Shown here piece after piece: positions 7,841-16,346 of a stretch of DNA of 64,000 nt. Under the pieces are notes generated by a model. That model did no database searches, had not been told where the DNA came from, and saw only the letters and a list, made by a program, of their open reading frames with translations. Position numbers and translations under genes: made by a program. How positions within the stretch are numbered: position 1 is the first letter of the stretch; each line of letters begins with the position of its first letter. Source of the DNA: Pseudomonas sp. KU26590 (GTDB taxonomy: Bacteria; Pseudomonadota; Gammaproteobacteria; Pseudomonadales; Pseudomonadaceae); NCBI RefSeq assembly GCF_026153515.1, contig NZ_CP110644.1, forward strand, positions 5,149,501 to 5,213,500. The letters run 5' to 3'.

Positions 7841-7870
7841 GAACCGAGAGGTTCCGGGCGTCTTTTTTTT
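7832..7870 (+). terminator. leader terminator (attenuator) of nirBD
   Basis: A 14-bp stem, AGGCGCCTGGAACC / GGTTCCGGGCGTCT, with GAGA loop and eight T, 40 bases before the nirB start. Its outer stem and the following GCTTTCA tail repeat those of the nasA leader terminator. Confidence 0.9.
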
Positions 7871-7909
7871 GCTTTCAAAAAACCTGATTGGCCTTGGCCG
7901 GGACTCGAT

Positions 7910-10471
7910 ATGACCACCACAGTCGCCCCACTCAACGACGTCCAAACCCTGATCGTGATCGGCAACGGCATGGTGGGTCACCACTGCGTCGAGCAGCTGA
8001 TCGCCGCCGGTGCCCTTGAGCGCTATCGCATTCATGTGTTCGGCGAGGAAGGCCAGCGCGCCTACGACCGCGTGCATTTGTCCGAATACTTCGGCGGGCG
8101 CGACGCCGAGTCACTGGCGATGAGCGCTGCTTCTTTATATGAGCAGACCGGGCTTGCGCTGCACCTGGGTGTGCCGGTGCTGGAAATCGACCGGGCGCGG
8201 CGCGAAGTGGTAACAGCCAAGGGCTGCTTTGGATACGACAAGCTGGTGCTGGCCACAGGCTCCTACCCTTTCGTGCCGCCCATCGAAGGCGCTGAAGGTC
8301 ACTCGCGGCTGGTCTACCGCACCCTGGACGACCTCGACACCATCCGCGCCGCCGCCAGCCAGGCAAAACGCGGCGTGGTGGTCGGCGGCGGGCTGTTGGG
8401 ACTGGAAGCGGCCAACGCGCTGAAGTCGCTGGGCCTGGAAGCCCATGTCGTGGAATTCGCGCCACGCCTGATGCCGGTGCAGCTGGACGACCACGGCGGC
8501 GCTGCCCTGAAGGCGCGCATCGAAGCACTGGGCGTGGGCGTGCACCTGTCCCGCGCGACGCAGTCCATCAGCGCGGGTGAGGAATACCGCTACCGGATGA
8601 ATTTCGCTGGCGATGAATTCCTCGAAACCGACCTGATCGTCTTCTCCGCCGGCATACGCCCCCAGGACGCCCTCGCCCGCCAGTGCGAACTCACCCTGGG
8701 CCCGCGCGGCGGCATCGCCATCGACGAACATTGCCGCACCAGCGACGCTGATATTTTCGCCATCGGCGAATGCGCCGCCTGGAACGGCAGTGTTTTCGGC
8801 CTCGTCGCACCGGGTTATCAAATGGCCCGCAACGTCGCGGCGCAGTTGTGCGACCTGGCCGCCGAGCCGTTCTTCGGCGCCGACATGTCGACCAAACTCA
8901 AATTGCTCGGCGTCGACGTCGGCTCCATCGGCGATGCCCATGGTGCGCTGACAGGTTCGCGCAGCTACCGGTTCATCGATGAGGCCAGCGGCAGTTATCG
9001 CCGCTTGGTGGTGTCCGCCGATGGCAAAAAAGTCCTTGGCGCGGTGCTGGTGGGCGACAACAGCTATTACGACAACTTGCTGCAATACGTGCAGAACGGC
9101 ATAAAGCTGCCCGCCGATCCGTCGAGCCTGATCCTGCCCCACAGCGACGGCGCGCCAACCCTTGGCGCCGATGCCCTGCCCGCCACGGCAACCATTTGCT
9201 CGTGCCACAACGTCAGCAAGGCCTCGATCTGCTCGGCCATCGACGGCGGTTGCACGGACCTTGCCGGGCTCAAGGCCTGCACCAAGGCAGCCACCGGTTG
9301 CGGCGGTTGTGCGACGCTGCTGAAAAGCGTCTTCGAGCATGAGCTGATCGCCCGCGGCGTTGCCGTCGATAAAAGCCTGTGCGAGCACTTCCCCTTTACG
9401 CGTCAGGCGTTGTACGCCTTCGCCCGCGTGGAAAACATTGAAAGCTTCGACGAGATGCTGGCCCGCCACGGCAAAGGCCATCTGGGTTGCGACATCTGCA
9501 AGCCCACCGTCGGCTCGATCCTCGCCTCGTGCTGGAACCGGCCGATCATGGACCCGACCCTGGTGCCGCTGCAGGACACCAACGACACGTTCATGGCCAA
9601 CATGCAGAAGAACGGCACGTATTCGGTGGTGCCGCGCATCCCGGCGGGCGAAATCACTGCGGACGGCTTGATCGCCATCGGCGCGGTCGCGAAGAAATAC
9701 GACCTGTACACCAAGATCACCGGCGGCCAGCGCATCGACCTGTTCGGCGCGCAGTTGCATGAGCTGCCGGACATCTGGGCCGAGCTGATCGCCGCCGGTT
9801 TCGAGACCGGCCATGCCTACGGTAAATCGACGCGGACGGTGAAGTCCTGCGTCGGCAGCACCTGGTGCCGTTACGGCGTTCAGGACAGCGTGCAAATGGC
9901 GCTCAACATCGAGGATCGCTACAAGGGCCTGCGCTCGCCGCACAAGCTGAAGTTCGCGGTGTCCGGCTGCACTCGTGAATGCGCTGAGGCCCAGAGCAAG
10001 GACATCGGCGTGATCGCCACGGAGAACGGCTGGAATCTGTACGTGTGCGGCAACGGCGGCATGCGCCCGCGCCACGCCGAGCTGTTCGCCACCGATCTGG
10101 ACGACGAGACGCTGATCCGCTACATCGACCGCGTGCTGATGTTTTACATCCGCACCGCTGACAAGTTGCAGCGGACGTCGGTCTGGCGCGAGTCCCTTGA
10201 AGGCGGGCTGGATTTTCTGAAAGCCGTCGTGATCGATGACAGCCTGGGGCTCGCCGCCGAACTGGAGGCGCAGATGCAGTTAGTGGTCGACCGTTATGAA
10301 TGCGAGTGGGCGAACGCGCTGAAGAGTCCGGAGAAGCTCAAGCGCTTCCGCACGTTCGTCAACGACAAGGCCGCTGACCCGGACATTCATTTCGTCAAGG
10401 AGCGCAGCCAGCGTCGTCCGGCTCGCGCTGAAGAGTTGAATCTGATTGCTGCTGTGGAGGTTGCTCGATGA
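7910..10471 (+). CDS. nirB: assimilatory nitrite reductase [NAD(P)H], large subunit
   Basis: An 853-residue cytoplasmic enzyme reducing nitrite to ammonium. Domains in order: FAD binding (VIGNGMVGHHCVEQL from about residue 16), NAD(P)H binding (GVVVGGGLLGLEAANAL from about 155), a BFD-like [2Fe-2S] domain (TICSCHNVSKASIC near 428, then CGGC), and the sulfite/nitrite reductase ferredoxin half-domain. The siroheme/[4Fe-4S] ligands are Cys647, Cys653, Cys687 and Cys691 (CVGSTWC, SGCTREC). Length is normal for the family. nirD follows with a 4-base overlap. Expression is probably under sigma54/NtrC control plus leader antitermination (7676-7870). Confidence 0.97.
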   Translation: MTTTVAPLNDVQTLIVIGNGMVGHHCVEQLIAAGALERYRIHVFGEEGQRAYDRVHLSEYFGGRDAESLAMSAASLYEQTGLALHLGVPVLEIDRARREVVTAKGCFGYDKLVLATGSYPFVPPIEGAEGHSRLVYRTLDDLDTIRAAASQAKRGVVVGGGLLGLEAANALKSLGLEAHVVEFAPRLMPVQLDDHGGAALKARIEALGVGVHLSRATQSISAGEEYRYRMNFAGDEFLETDLIVFSAGIRPQDALARQCELTLGPRGGIAIDEHCRTSDADIFAIGECAAWNGSVFGLVAPGYQMARNVAAQLCDLAAEPFFGADMSTKLKLLGVDVGSIGDAHGALTGSRSYRFIDEASGSYRRLVVSADGKKVLGAVLVGDNSYYDNLLQYVQNGIKLPADPSSLILPHSDGAPTLGADALPATATICSCHNVSKASICSAIDGGCTDLAGLKACTKAATGCGGCATLLKSVFEHELIARGVAVDKSLCEHFPFTRQALYAFARVENIESFDEMLARHGKGHLGCDICKPTVGSILASCWNRPIMDPTLVPLQDTNDTFMANMQKNGTYSVVPRIPAGEITADGLIAIGAVAKKYDLYTKITGGQRIDLFGAQLHELPDIWAELIAAGFETGHAYGKSTRTVKSCVGSTWCRYGVQDSVQMALNIEDRYKGLRSPHKLKFAVSGCTRECAEAQSKDIGVIATENGWNLYVCGNGGMRPRHAELFATDLDDETLIRYIDRVLMFYIRTADKLQRTSVWRESLEGGLDFLKAVVIDDSLGLAAELEAQMQLVVDRYECEWANALKSPEKLKRFRTFVNDKAADPDIHFVKERSQRRPARAEELNLIAAVEVAR

Positions 10472-10845
10472 GCCAAACGAATGCGGCAGTGATGGAGATG
10501 CCGAAAACTCAGGTATGGCGCGCGGTCTGTGTCCGTGAGGATCTGGTGCTGAATTCCGGGGTGGTGGCGCTGGTGGGCAATGCGCAGGTGGCGCTGTTTT
10601 ATGTGGCGTCCATTGGTGGCGCGCCGCAGTTGTTTGCGGTGGACAATCGCGATCCGGTCACTGGGGTGAATGTGATTGGCCGGGGATTGATTGGCAGTTT
10701 GGGTGGCGACCTTGTGATTGCTTCGCCTTTGTATAAGCAGCATTACCGGCTGGTGGATGGCACGTGTCTGGAGGATGCGGCCCTGCGACTGGGGACTTGG
10801 CCGGTTCGGTTGGTGGGGGATGTGGTCGAGGTCGATGTCGGATAA
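10468..10845 (+). CDS. nirD: nitrite reductase small subunit
   Basis: A 125-residue protein with the Rieske-like fold of NirD (VCVREDLVLNSGVVALVGNA ... QLFAVDNRDPVTG ... SPLYKQHYRLVDGTCLED). As is usual for NirD, the CxH and CxxH cluster ligands of true Rieske proteins are absent, so it is structural or an assembly partner of NirB. The ATG overlaps the nirB stop (ATGA), giving translational coupling. No nitrate transporter or siroheme synthase gene follows in this window. Confidence 0.95.
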   Translation: MSQTNAAVMEMPKTQVWRAVCVREDLVLNSGVVALVGNAQVALFYVASIGGAPQLFAVDNRDPVTGVNVIGRGLIGSLGGDLVIASPLYKQHYRLVDGTCLEDAALRLGTWPVRLVGDVVEVDVG

Positions 10846-10914
10846 GTTTCGCGCGAGTCTGGATCCGCGGCGTGGCTTAGAAAGATCCAGGGCATCTGCC
10901 TAACGGCAGACTGT

Positions 10915-11130
10915 TTCGCCTTCGGCGAGTTACTTGATAAAGCCCCAAGTAACCAAGGGCTTGTGCTCCTGGTTGGGCTCCTCCTTCGTCGGAGTACCTT
11001 CACTCCGGTCTCGCTCCGTGGGCCCGCGCCGAACGGACATCCATGTCCGCAACGGCGCTCTCGCCGCATCCATGCGGCTCGGCCCACTGCGCGAGACCTG
11101 CGTTCAGCCTGCACCCAAGTCGCGTTCTGC
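10915..11130. repeat. dispersed intergenic repeat (non-coding)
   Basis: A stretch beginning around CGCCTTCGGCGAGTTACTTG and running through several short palindromes (TCCTTCGTCGGAGT, CGGACATCCATGTCCG, GCCGCATCCATGCGGC). I recall very similar sequence in many intergenic copies across pseudomonads, in both orientations. It contains open frames with no protein-like composition. The call rests on recollection and palindrome density, not on a database search. Confidence 0.5.
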
Positions 11131-11185
11131 GGTGTTTAGGCTTTTTGGGTAGGAAGATCAAAAGCGCTTTTAAGCAGATCTAAGG

Positions 11186-11274
11186 CTTCCCGGCTGAAGC
11201 CGGTCCTACGGGGGCGCCGCCGGTCCTGCTGGATGCACGCGCCGCTTTTAGTGGGACCGGCTTTAGCCGGGAAG
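11186..11274. repeat. REP pair of the ACCGGCTTTAGCCGG type
   Basis: CTTCCCGGCTGAAGCCGGTC at 11186 is mirrored by GGGACCGGCTTTAGCCGGGA ending near 11274. It is a different REP class from the one beside the RAYT gene; further copies are at 35902-36019 and 44849-44977. Confidence 0.88.
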
Positions 11275-11298
11275 AGGCCAGTTCAGGCGCTGACATTC

Positions 11299-11429
11299 GA
11301 TCGTTCCCACGCTCCGCGTGGTAACGCAGCCCCGGACGCGCTGCGTCCTGCAGGCGACGCGGACTCATGTCTGGGCGATGCGACGCGGAGCGTCGTGGAC
11401 GGTGTTACCACGCGTAGCGTGGAACAATC
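11299..11429. repeat. palindromic MITE-like element
   Basis: 131 bases with long imperfect terminal inverted repeats: GATCGTTCCCACGCTCCGCG at the left, CGCGTAGCGTGGAACAATC at the right. The interior is made of further GACGCGGAGCGTC-like palindromes. No gene is present. It looks like a non-autonomous dispersed element. Confidence 0.65.
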
Positions 11430-11468
11430 ATGAGCACCCAACATCTGCCCACTACAGGGTGGAGAACA

Positions 11469-11602
11469 GTAGGAGCGTGGCTTGTCCCGCGATCTGGCGC
11501 GAAGCGGCAGCAAGATGGATAAACGCGGTGTGCCAAGTGAAACACAGCCGTCAGATTCCACGGCTGCTGCGCAGCCGATCGCGGGACAAGCCACGCTCCT
11601 AC
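11469..11602. repeat. REPIN of the GGAGCGTGGCTTGTCCCGCG type
   Basis: GTAGGAGCGTGGCTTGTCCC at 11469 is mirrored by GGGACAAGCCACGCTCCTAC ending at 11602. It is a third REP class, also seen as a degenerate copy at 31339. Confidence 0.88.
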
Positions 11603-11658
11603 GGCCTATGGCCAGGATCAACAGCAGATTGCGCTGCCCATTCCCAAATCCCGGGCAC

Positions 11659-11682
11659 AAAAAAAGCGACCGTAAGGTCGCT
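11659..11682 (-). terminator. terminator of the tRNA operon
   Basis: AGCGACC-GTAA-GGTCGCT, a perfect 7-bp stem, followed in minus-strand sense by a run of seven T. It lies about 45 bases beyond tRNA-Asp. Confidence 0.88.
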
Positions 11683-11725
11683 CTCTTTGTCGTTACGAGG
11701 AGTTCAAGGGCCTCGTAACTCAATA

Positions 11726-11802
11726 TGGCGCAGCGGACGGGACTCGAACCCGCGACCCCCGGCGTGACAGGCCGGTATTCTAACCGACTGAACTACCGCT
11801 GC
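11726..11802 (-). tRNA. tRNA-Asp (anticodon GTC)
   Basis: A 77-base cloverleaf with encoded CCA. The acceptor stem is GCAGCGG/CCGCTGC with G discriminator. The anticodon loop is CCTGTCACG and the T arm has GGTTCGAGTCC. It is transcribed with the tRNA-Val 19 bases upstream. Confidence 0.97.
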
Positions 11803-11821
11803 GCGTAACACTTGAAACGAA

Positions 11822-11897
11822 TGGTGGGTGATGACGGGATCGAACCGCCGACATTCTGCTTGTAAGGCAGACGCTCTCCCAGCTGAGCTAATCACCC
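11822..11897 (-). tRNA. tRNA-Val (anticodon TAC)
   Basis: A 76-base cloverleaf with encoded CCA. The acceptor stem is GGGTGAT/ATCACCC with A discriminator. The anticodon loop is CCTTACAAG and the T arm has GGTTCGATCCC. It is the first gene of the two-tRNA operon. Confidence 0.97.
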
Positions 11898-11917
11898 TTC
11901 GCTTCGGTGTGGCGCGC

Positions 11918-11946
11918 ATTCTACGGAGCGATCAAAAAGCTGGCAA
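11918..11946 (-). promoter_or_regulatory. sigma70 promoter of the tRNA operon
   Basis: In minus-strand sense, TTGCCA and TAGAAT are separated by exactly 17 bases. They are followed by the GC-rich discriminator GCGCGCC typical of stringently controlled stable-RNA promoters. Confidence 0.8.
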
Positions 11947-12055
11947 GCACTTTTTGAAATAATTTTATAATCCTTCCAAAGGCTTACATCAGGGTTGGCC
12001 GCAGGGGCGCAGCAGCGAATAATGCCCCCCTTTGTATAAAGGAGAGATGTACCCC

Positions 12056-12976
12056 ATGTGGTTCAAAAACCTGCTTGTCTATCGCCTGACCCAGGACCTG
12101 CCATTTGACGCCGAGGCGCTGGAAACCGCGTTGGCGACCAAGCCTGCACGTGCCTGTGCCAGCCAGGAGTTGACCACTTACGGTTTCATCGCCCCGTTCG
12201 GCAAGGGCGAAGACGCGCCACTGGTGCACGTCAGCGGTGATTTCATGCTGATCTCGGCGCGCAAGGAAGAACGCATCCTGCCCGGCAGCGTGGTCAACGA
12301 TGCATTGAAAGAGAAAGTCGAAGAGATCGAGACCGAGCAGATGCGCAAGGTCTACAAGAAGGAACGCGACCAGCTCAAGGATGAAATCATCCAGGCCTTC
12401 CTGCCCCGCGCCTTTATCCGTCGCTCGGCCACTTTCGCCGCCATCGCCCCCAAGCAAGGCGTGATTCTGGTCAACGCTTCCAGCCCCAAGCGCGCCGAAG
12501 ATCTGCTGTCTACCCTGCGTGAAGTGGTCGGCTCGTTGCCGGTGCGTCCGGTGACCGTCAAGACCGCGCCAACCGCGGTCATGACCGACTGGGTCAAGAC
12601 CAGCAAGACCGCCGAGCATTTCTTCGTGCTGGACGAGTGCGAACTGCGCGACACCCACGAAGACGGCGGCATTGTGAAATGCAAACGTCAGGACCTGACC
12701 AGCGACGAAATCCAGTTGCACCTGAGCACCGGCAAAGTCGTCACTCAGCTGTCGCTGGCATGGCAGGACAAGCTGTCGTTCGTGCTGGACGACAAGCTCG
12801 GCATCAAACGCCTGAAGTTCGAAGACCTGCTGCAGGATGAAGCCGAACAGAACGGCGGCGACGATGCGCTGGGTCAGCAGGACGCCAGCTTCACCCTGAT
12901 GATGCTGACGTTCGGCGAGTTCCTGCCGCAATTGATGGAAGCACTGGGCGGCGAAGAGATTCCTCAGGGGATCTGA
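12056..12976 (+). CDS. rdgC: recombination-associated protein RdgC
   Basis: A 306-residue DNA-binding protein. RdgC forms a ring-shaped dimer on duplex DNA and limits RecA-driven recombination; it acts at the nucleoid. The opening [20 protein letters not shown] and the segment [20 protein letters not shown] are characteristic, and the length matches the family. The start at 12056 has GGAGAG nine bases upstream; an earlier in-frame ATG at 12032 lacks a good site. A TATAAT at 11966-11971 could be its -10 box, though the -35 is poor. No operon partner; a REPIN follows. Confidence 0.95.
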   Translation: MWFKNLLVYRLTQDLPFDAEALETALATKPARACASQELTTYGFIAPFGKGEDAPLVHVSGDFMLISARKEERILPGSVVNDALKEKVEEIETEQMRKVYKKERDQLKDEIIQAFLPRAFIRRSATFAAIAPKQGVILVNASSPKRAEDLLSTLREVVGSLPVRPVTVKTAPTAVMTDWVKTSKTAEHFFVLDECELRDTHEDGGIVKCKRQDLTSDEIQLHLSTGKVVTQLSLAWQDKLSFVLDDKLGIKRLKFEDLLQDEAEQNGGDDALGQQDASFTLMMLTFGEFLPQLMEALGGEEIPQGI

Positions 12977-12990
12977 TTTCACCTCTCTCT

Positions 12991-13077
12991 GTAGGAGCCG
13001 GCTTGCTGGCGAACGCATCACGTCAGATCACTTAAATGTTGCTGATACACCGCGTTCGCCAGCAAGCCGGCTCCTAC
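12991..13077. repeat. REPIN copy 3
   Basis: Same REP arms as the RAYT-adjacent copies (GTAGGAGCCGGCTTGCTGG and inverse) with a different spacer. It sits 15 bases after the rdgC stop and 43 bases before the symporter start. Confidence 0.92.
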
Positions 13078-13119
13078 AGTTTCCGCGTTCACTTCATACC
13101 AATAAGAAAGGAGCAGGCC

Positions 13120-14082
13120 ATGCGTGCCCTGGCTGCGTTGAGTCGTTTTGTCGGTAATACCTTCGCGTACTGGGTGCTGCTGTTTGCCGTGCTGGCGTTC
13201 CTGTTCCCGTCCTGGTTCATCGGCCTCAAGTCGTACATCGTGCCCTTGCTGGGGCTGGTGATGTTCGGCATGGGCCTGACCCTCAAGCTCGATGATTTTT
13301 CTGAAGTCGTGCGCCATCCCTGGCGCGTGACTTTGGGCGTGATTGCGCATTTCGTGATCATGCCCGGCGTGGCGTGGCTGCTTTGCCAGCTGTTTCAACT
13401 TCCGCCGGAAATCGCCGTGGGCGTGATTCTGGTCGGCTGCTGCCCGAGCGGCACATCGTCCAATGTTATGACCTGGCTGGCGAAGGGTGACCTGGCGCTG
13501 TCGGTGGCCATCGCCGCCGTCACCACCCTCCTCGCCCCGCTGCTGACCCCGGCGCTGATCTGGCTGCTGGCGTCGGCGTGGTTGCCGGTGTCCTTCATGG
13601 AGATGTTCTGGTCGATCCTGCAACTGGTGATGCTGCCGATCGTGCTCGGCGTCATTGCTCAACGCCTCCTCGGCGCCAAGGTGAGTTTTGCCGTCGACGT
13701 GCTGCCGCTGGTATCGGTGGTGAGTATCGTGATGATCGTCTGTGCGGTGGTGGCAGCGAGTCAGGCGAAGATCGCCGAATCGGGCCTGTTGATCATGGCC
13801 GTGGTGATCCTGCACAACAGCTTCGGTTTTCTGCTGGGTTACTTCACCGGCAAGCTGTTCAAGCTGCCGCTGGCCCAGCGCAAATCGCTGTCCCTGGAAG
13901 TCGGCATGCAGAACTCAGGCCTCGGCGCCGCACTGGCCGCTGCGCATTTCTCGCCATTGGCGGCGGTGCCGAGCGCGCTGTTCAGCGTCTGGCACAACAT
14001 TTCGGGTGCGTTGCTTTCGACGTACTTCCGGAAGATGAAGCCGGATGCGGTGGTCGCGGAAGAGAAGCCGATTGTCGGTTGA
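13120..14082 (+). CDS. bile acid:sodium symporter family (BASS) transporter
   Basis: A 320-residue inner-membrane protein with nine or ten hydrophobic helices. Family motifs are visible: GLVMFGMGLTLKLDDF (about residues 45-60), CCPSGTSSNVMTWLAKGDLA (about 107-126) and SLEVGMQNSGLGAALAAAHF (about 255-274). BASS proteins carry organic anions, such as keto acids or bile-acid-like compounds, with Na+; the substrate here is unknown. The ATG at 13120 follows AAGGAGCAGGCC. It appears monocistronic, flanked by REPINs on both sides. Confidence 0.92.
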   Translation: MRALAALSRFVGNTFAYWVLLFAVLAFLFPSWFIGLKSYIVPLLGLVMFGMGLTLKLDDFSEVVRHPWRVTLGVIAHFVIMPGVAWLLCQLFQLPPEIAVGVILVGCCPSGTSSNVMTWLAKGDLALSVAIAAVTTLLAPLLTPALIWLLASAWLPVSFMEMFWSILQLVMLPIVLGVIAQRLLGAKVSFAVDVLPLVSVVSIVMIVCAVVAASQAKIAESGLLIMAVVILHNSFGFLLGYFTGKLFKLPLAQRKSLSLEVGMQNSGLGAALAAAHFSPLAAVPSALFSVWHNISGALLSTYFRKMKPDAVVAEEKPIVG

Positions 14083-14155
14083 ACAGACCAGTTCCCGGCT
14101 CTGCGACGAACATCGGTGCCGGTTGTACACCGGTCCGATGGAAAACACAGGACCC

Positions 14156-14257
14156 GTAGGAGCCGCCGGGGTGGCGCTCCACCTTGCTGGCGAACCTGAT
14201 CTGTCAAAGACATTAACGCTGTCTGACACACGCTTTCGCCAGCAAGCCGGCTCCTAC
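14156..14257. repeat. REPIN copy 4, left arm interrupted
   Basis: The right arm (CCAGCAAGCCGGCTCCTAC) is intact. In the left arm, GTAGGAGCCG and CTTGCTGGCGAA are separated by about 17 extra bases (CCGGGGTGGCGCTCCAC), themselves partly palindromic. Confidence 0.8.
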
Positions 14258-14332
14258 AGTTCAAGGCCAGCCAGCGCATTGTGAGCAAATTAAAGCGTCA
14301 GCCAGCGCATCCCGCGAAGGTTGTTGCGCCTG

Positions 14333-16204
14333 CTAACGCACCGCACCCCGCAACTGCGCCACCCTTTCGCGCACCAGCGCCGGTTGCGATTCCTCTCCCG
14401 TCAACGCCGGCCCGGCCACCAGGGTCACGCGCGACCACAGCCTGCGAAACACGCCCTTGTTCGGGTCGCGGCTGAAGAAGCTGCCCCATAACCCCTGCAA
14501 CGCCAGCGGAATCACCGGCACGTCGGTCTCTTGCAAGATCCGGGTCATGCCGCTTTTGAAGGTGTCGATCTCGCCGTCGGTGGTCAGCTTGCCTTCCGGG
14601 AAGATGCACACCAGCTCGCCTTCGTTCAGGTAATGGGCGATGCGTTCGAACGCTTTGTCGAACACCGCCTTGTCCTCCTTGATGCCGGCAATCGGGATCG
14701 CCCCCGCCGTGCGGAAGACGAAATTCAGCACCGGCAGATTGAAGATCTTGTAGTACATGACGAAGCGGATCGGCCGGCGCACGGAGCCGGCAATCAACAG
14801 CGCATCAACGAACGACACATGGTTGCAGACCAGCAATGCCGCGCCTTCATCAGGGATCAGGTCGAGGTCGCGATGCTCCACGCGGTACATGGAATGGCTG
14901 AGCAGCCAGATCATGAAGCGCATGGTGAACTCGGGCACGATTTTGAAGATGTAGGTGTTGACCGCGATGTTCATCAGCGAGACGACGAGGAACAGCTGCG
15001 GAATCGACAGTTTCGCCACGCTTAGCAGGATGATCGAAACGATCGCCGAGACCACCATGAACAGCGCATTGAGGATGTTGTTGGACGCAATGACCCGCGA
15101 GCGCTCTTTCTCCGACGTTCGCGATTGGATCAGCGCGTACAGCGGCACGATGTAAAACCCGCCGAAGACGCCGATGCCGAGGATGTCCAGCAACACCCAC
15201 CACGCCTGCCCGTAACCCAGAATCGCCAGCCAGTTGTTGGCCTGCACGTTCTGCGGGAAATCGCCGGAATGCCACCACAGCAACAAGCCGAACACGGTCA
15301 GGCCCATGGAGCCGAACGGCACCAGACCGATCTCCACTTTGCGCCCGGACAGTCGTTCGCAGAGCATGGAACCTGCGGCGATGCCGATGGAGAACACCGT
15401 CAGAATCAGGGTGACGACGGTTTCATCGCCGTACAGAAAATCCTTGGCGTAGGCCGGGATCTGCGTCAGATAAATCGCCCCGACGAACCAGAACCACGAG
15501 TTGCCGACGATGGATCGCGACACCGCCTTGGTTTGCCCAAGGCCGAGTTTCAGGGTGGCCCAGGATTCGCTGAAGATGTTCCAGTTCAGGCGCATGTCCG
15601 GCGACGCGGCCGCTGCCGGCGGAATGCCCCGGCTGGCGAGATAACCGAGACACGCCACCGAGACCATCGCCGCCGCGACGAGAGGCGCGTAATGGGTCGC
15701 CGACATCATCACCCCGGCACCGATAGTGCCCGCGAGGATCGCCAGAAACGTTCCCATTTCCACCAGGCCGTTGCCGCCCACCAGTTCGTTTTCGTGCAGG
15801 TGCTGCGGAAGGATCGAGTACTTCACCGGCCCGAACAGCGCCGAGTGGGTGCCCATGGCGAACAGCGCGGCCAGCATCAGTGACAGGTGATTAAAGAGAA
15901 AACCCGTGGCCCCCACGACCATGATCGCGATCTCCAGGATCTTGATCATGCGGATCAGCTTGTCCTTGGGGTATTTCTCGCCGAACTGCCCGGCCAGCGC
16001 CGAGAACAGAAAGAACGGCAGGATGAACAGCAAGGCGCAGAGGTTGACGTAGATGGAACGGTCGCCGTCGATGCTCAGCTTGTAGAGAATGGCGAGGATC
16101 AGCGACTGCTTGAAGATATTGTCGTTGAACGCCCCGAGGGACTGGGTCACGAAAAACGGCAGAAAGCGCCGCTTACCCAACAAACTGAACTGCGACTGAC
16201 TCAT
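14333..16204 (-). CDS. MFS transporter fused to a PlsC-type acyltransferase (LplT/Aas-like)
   Basis: A 623-residue inner-membrane protein. Residues 1 to about 400 form a 12-helix MFS domain of the lysophospholipid transporter type, opening with FLPFFVTQSLGAFNDNIFKQ. The rest is a 1-acylglycerol-phosphate acyltransferase domain: VCNHVSFVDALLI is the N-H-x4-D catalytic motif, then FPEGKLTTDGEI is the FPEG-type block. This suggests uptake and re-acylation of lysophospholipids. The AMP-ligase (acyl-ACP synthetase) domain of the three-part Aas homologues is missing. The start at 16204 gives a standard MFS N-terminus. No close operon partner. Confidence 0.9.
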   Translation of the reverse strand: MSQSQFSLLGKRRFLPFFVTQSLGAFNDNIFKQSLILAILYKLSIDGDRSIYVNLCALLFILPFFLFSALAGQFGEKYPKDKLIRMIKILEIAIMVVGATGFLFNHLSLMLAALFAMGTHSALFGPVKYSILPQHLHENELVGGNGLVEMGTFLAILAGTIGAGVMMSATHYAPLVAAAMVSVACLGYLASRGIPPAAAASPDMRLNWNIFSESWATLKLGLGQTKAVSRSIVGNSWFWFVGAIYLTQIPAYAKDFLYGDETVVTLILTVFSIGIAAGSMLCERLSGRKVEIGLVPFGSMGLTVFGLLLWWHSGDFPQNVQANNWLAILGYGQAWWVLLDILGIGVFGGFYIVPLYALIQSRTSEKERSRVIASNNILNALFMVVSAIVSIILLSVAKLSIPQLFLVVSLMNIAVNTYIFKIVPEFTMRFMIWLLSHSMYRVEHRDLDLIPDEGAALLVCNHVSFVDALLIAGSVRRPIRFVMYYKIFNLPVLNFVFRTAGAIPIAGIKEDKAVFDKAFERIAHYLNEGELVCIFPEGKLTTDGEIDTFKSGMTRILQETDVPVIPLALQGLWGSFFSRDPNKGVFRRLWSRVTLVAGPALTGEESQPALVRERVAQLRGAVR

Positions 16205-16346
16205 CTTCCCTGGTCCTGAGTGGCGCCGGTGTCGGCTTTCGGATGGGAACGCCGAACGGCGGTTCCGGGCCACATTGAAGACGACACCGGCGGCAAAGTC
16301 GAGCACGCGCTCCAACGCATAGCCCGTTAGCGCGCGCGAGCGCTAT

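Noticed and set aside
8135..10075. 646-codon frame on the minus strand opposite nirB
   Set aside because: Antisense shadow of nirB; composition is not protein-like and no start signal is seen.
10934..11152. Small plus-strand frame in the nirD-tRNA gap
   Set aside because: Lies in a palindrome-rich dispersed repeat; composition reflects the repeat, not a protein.
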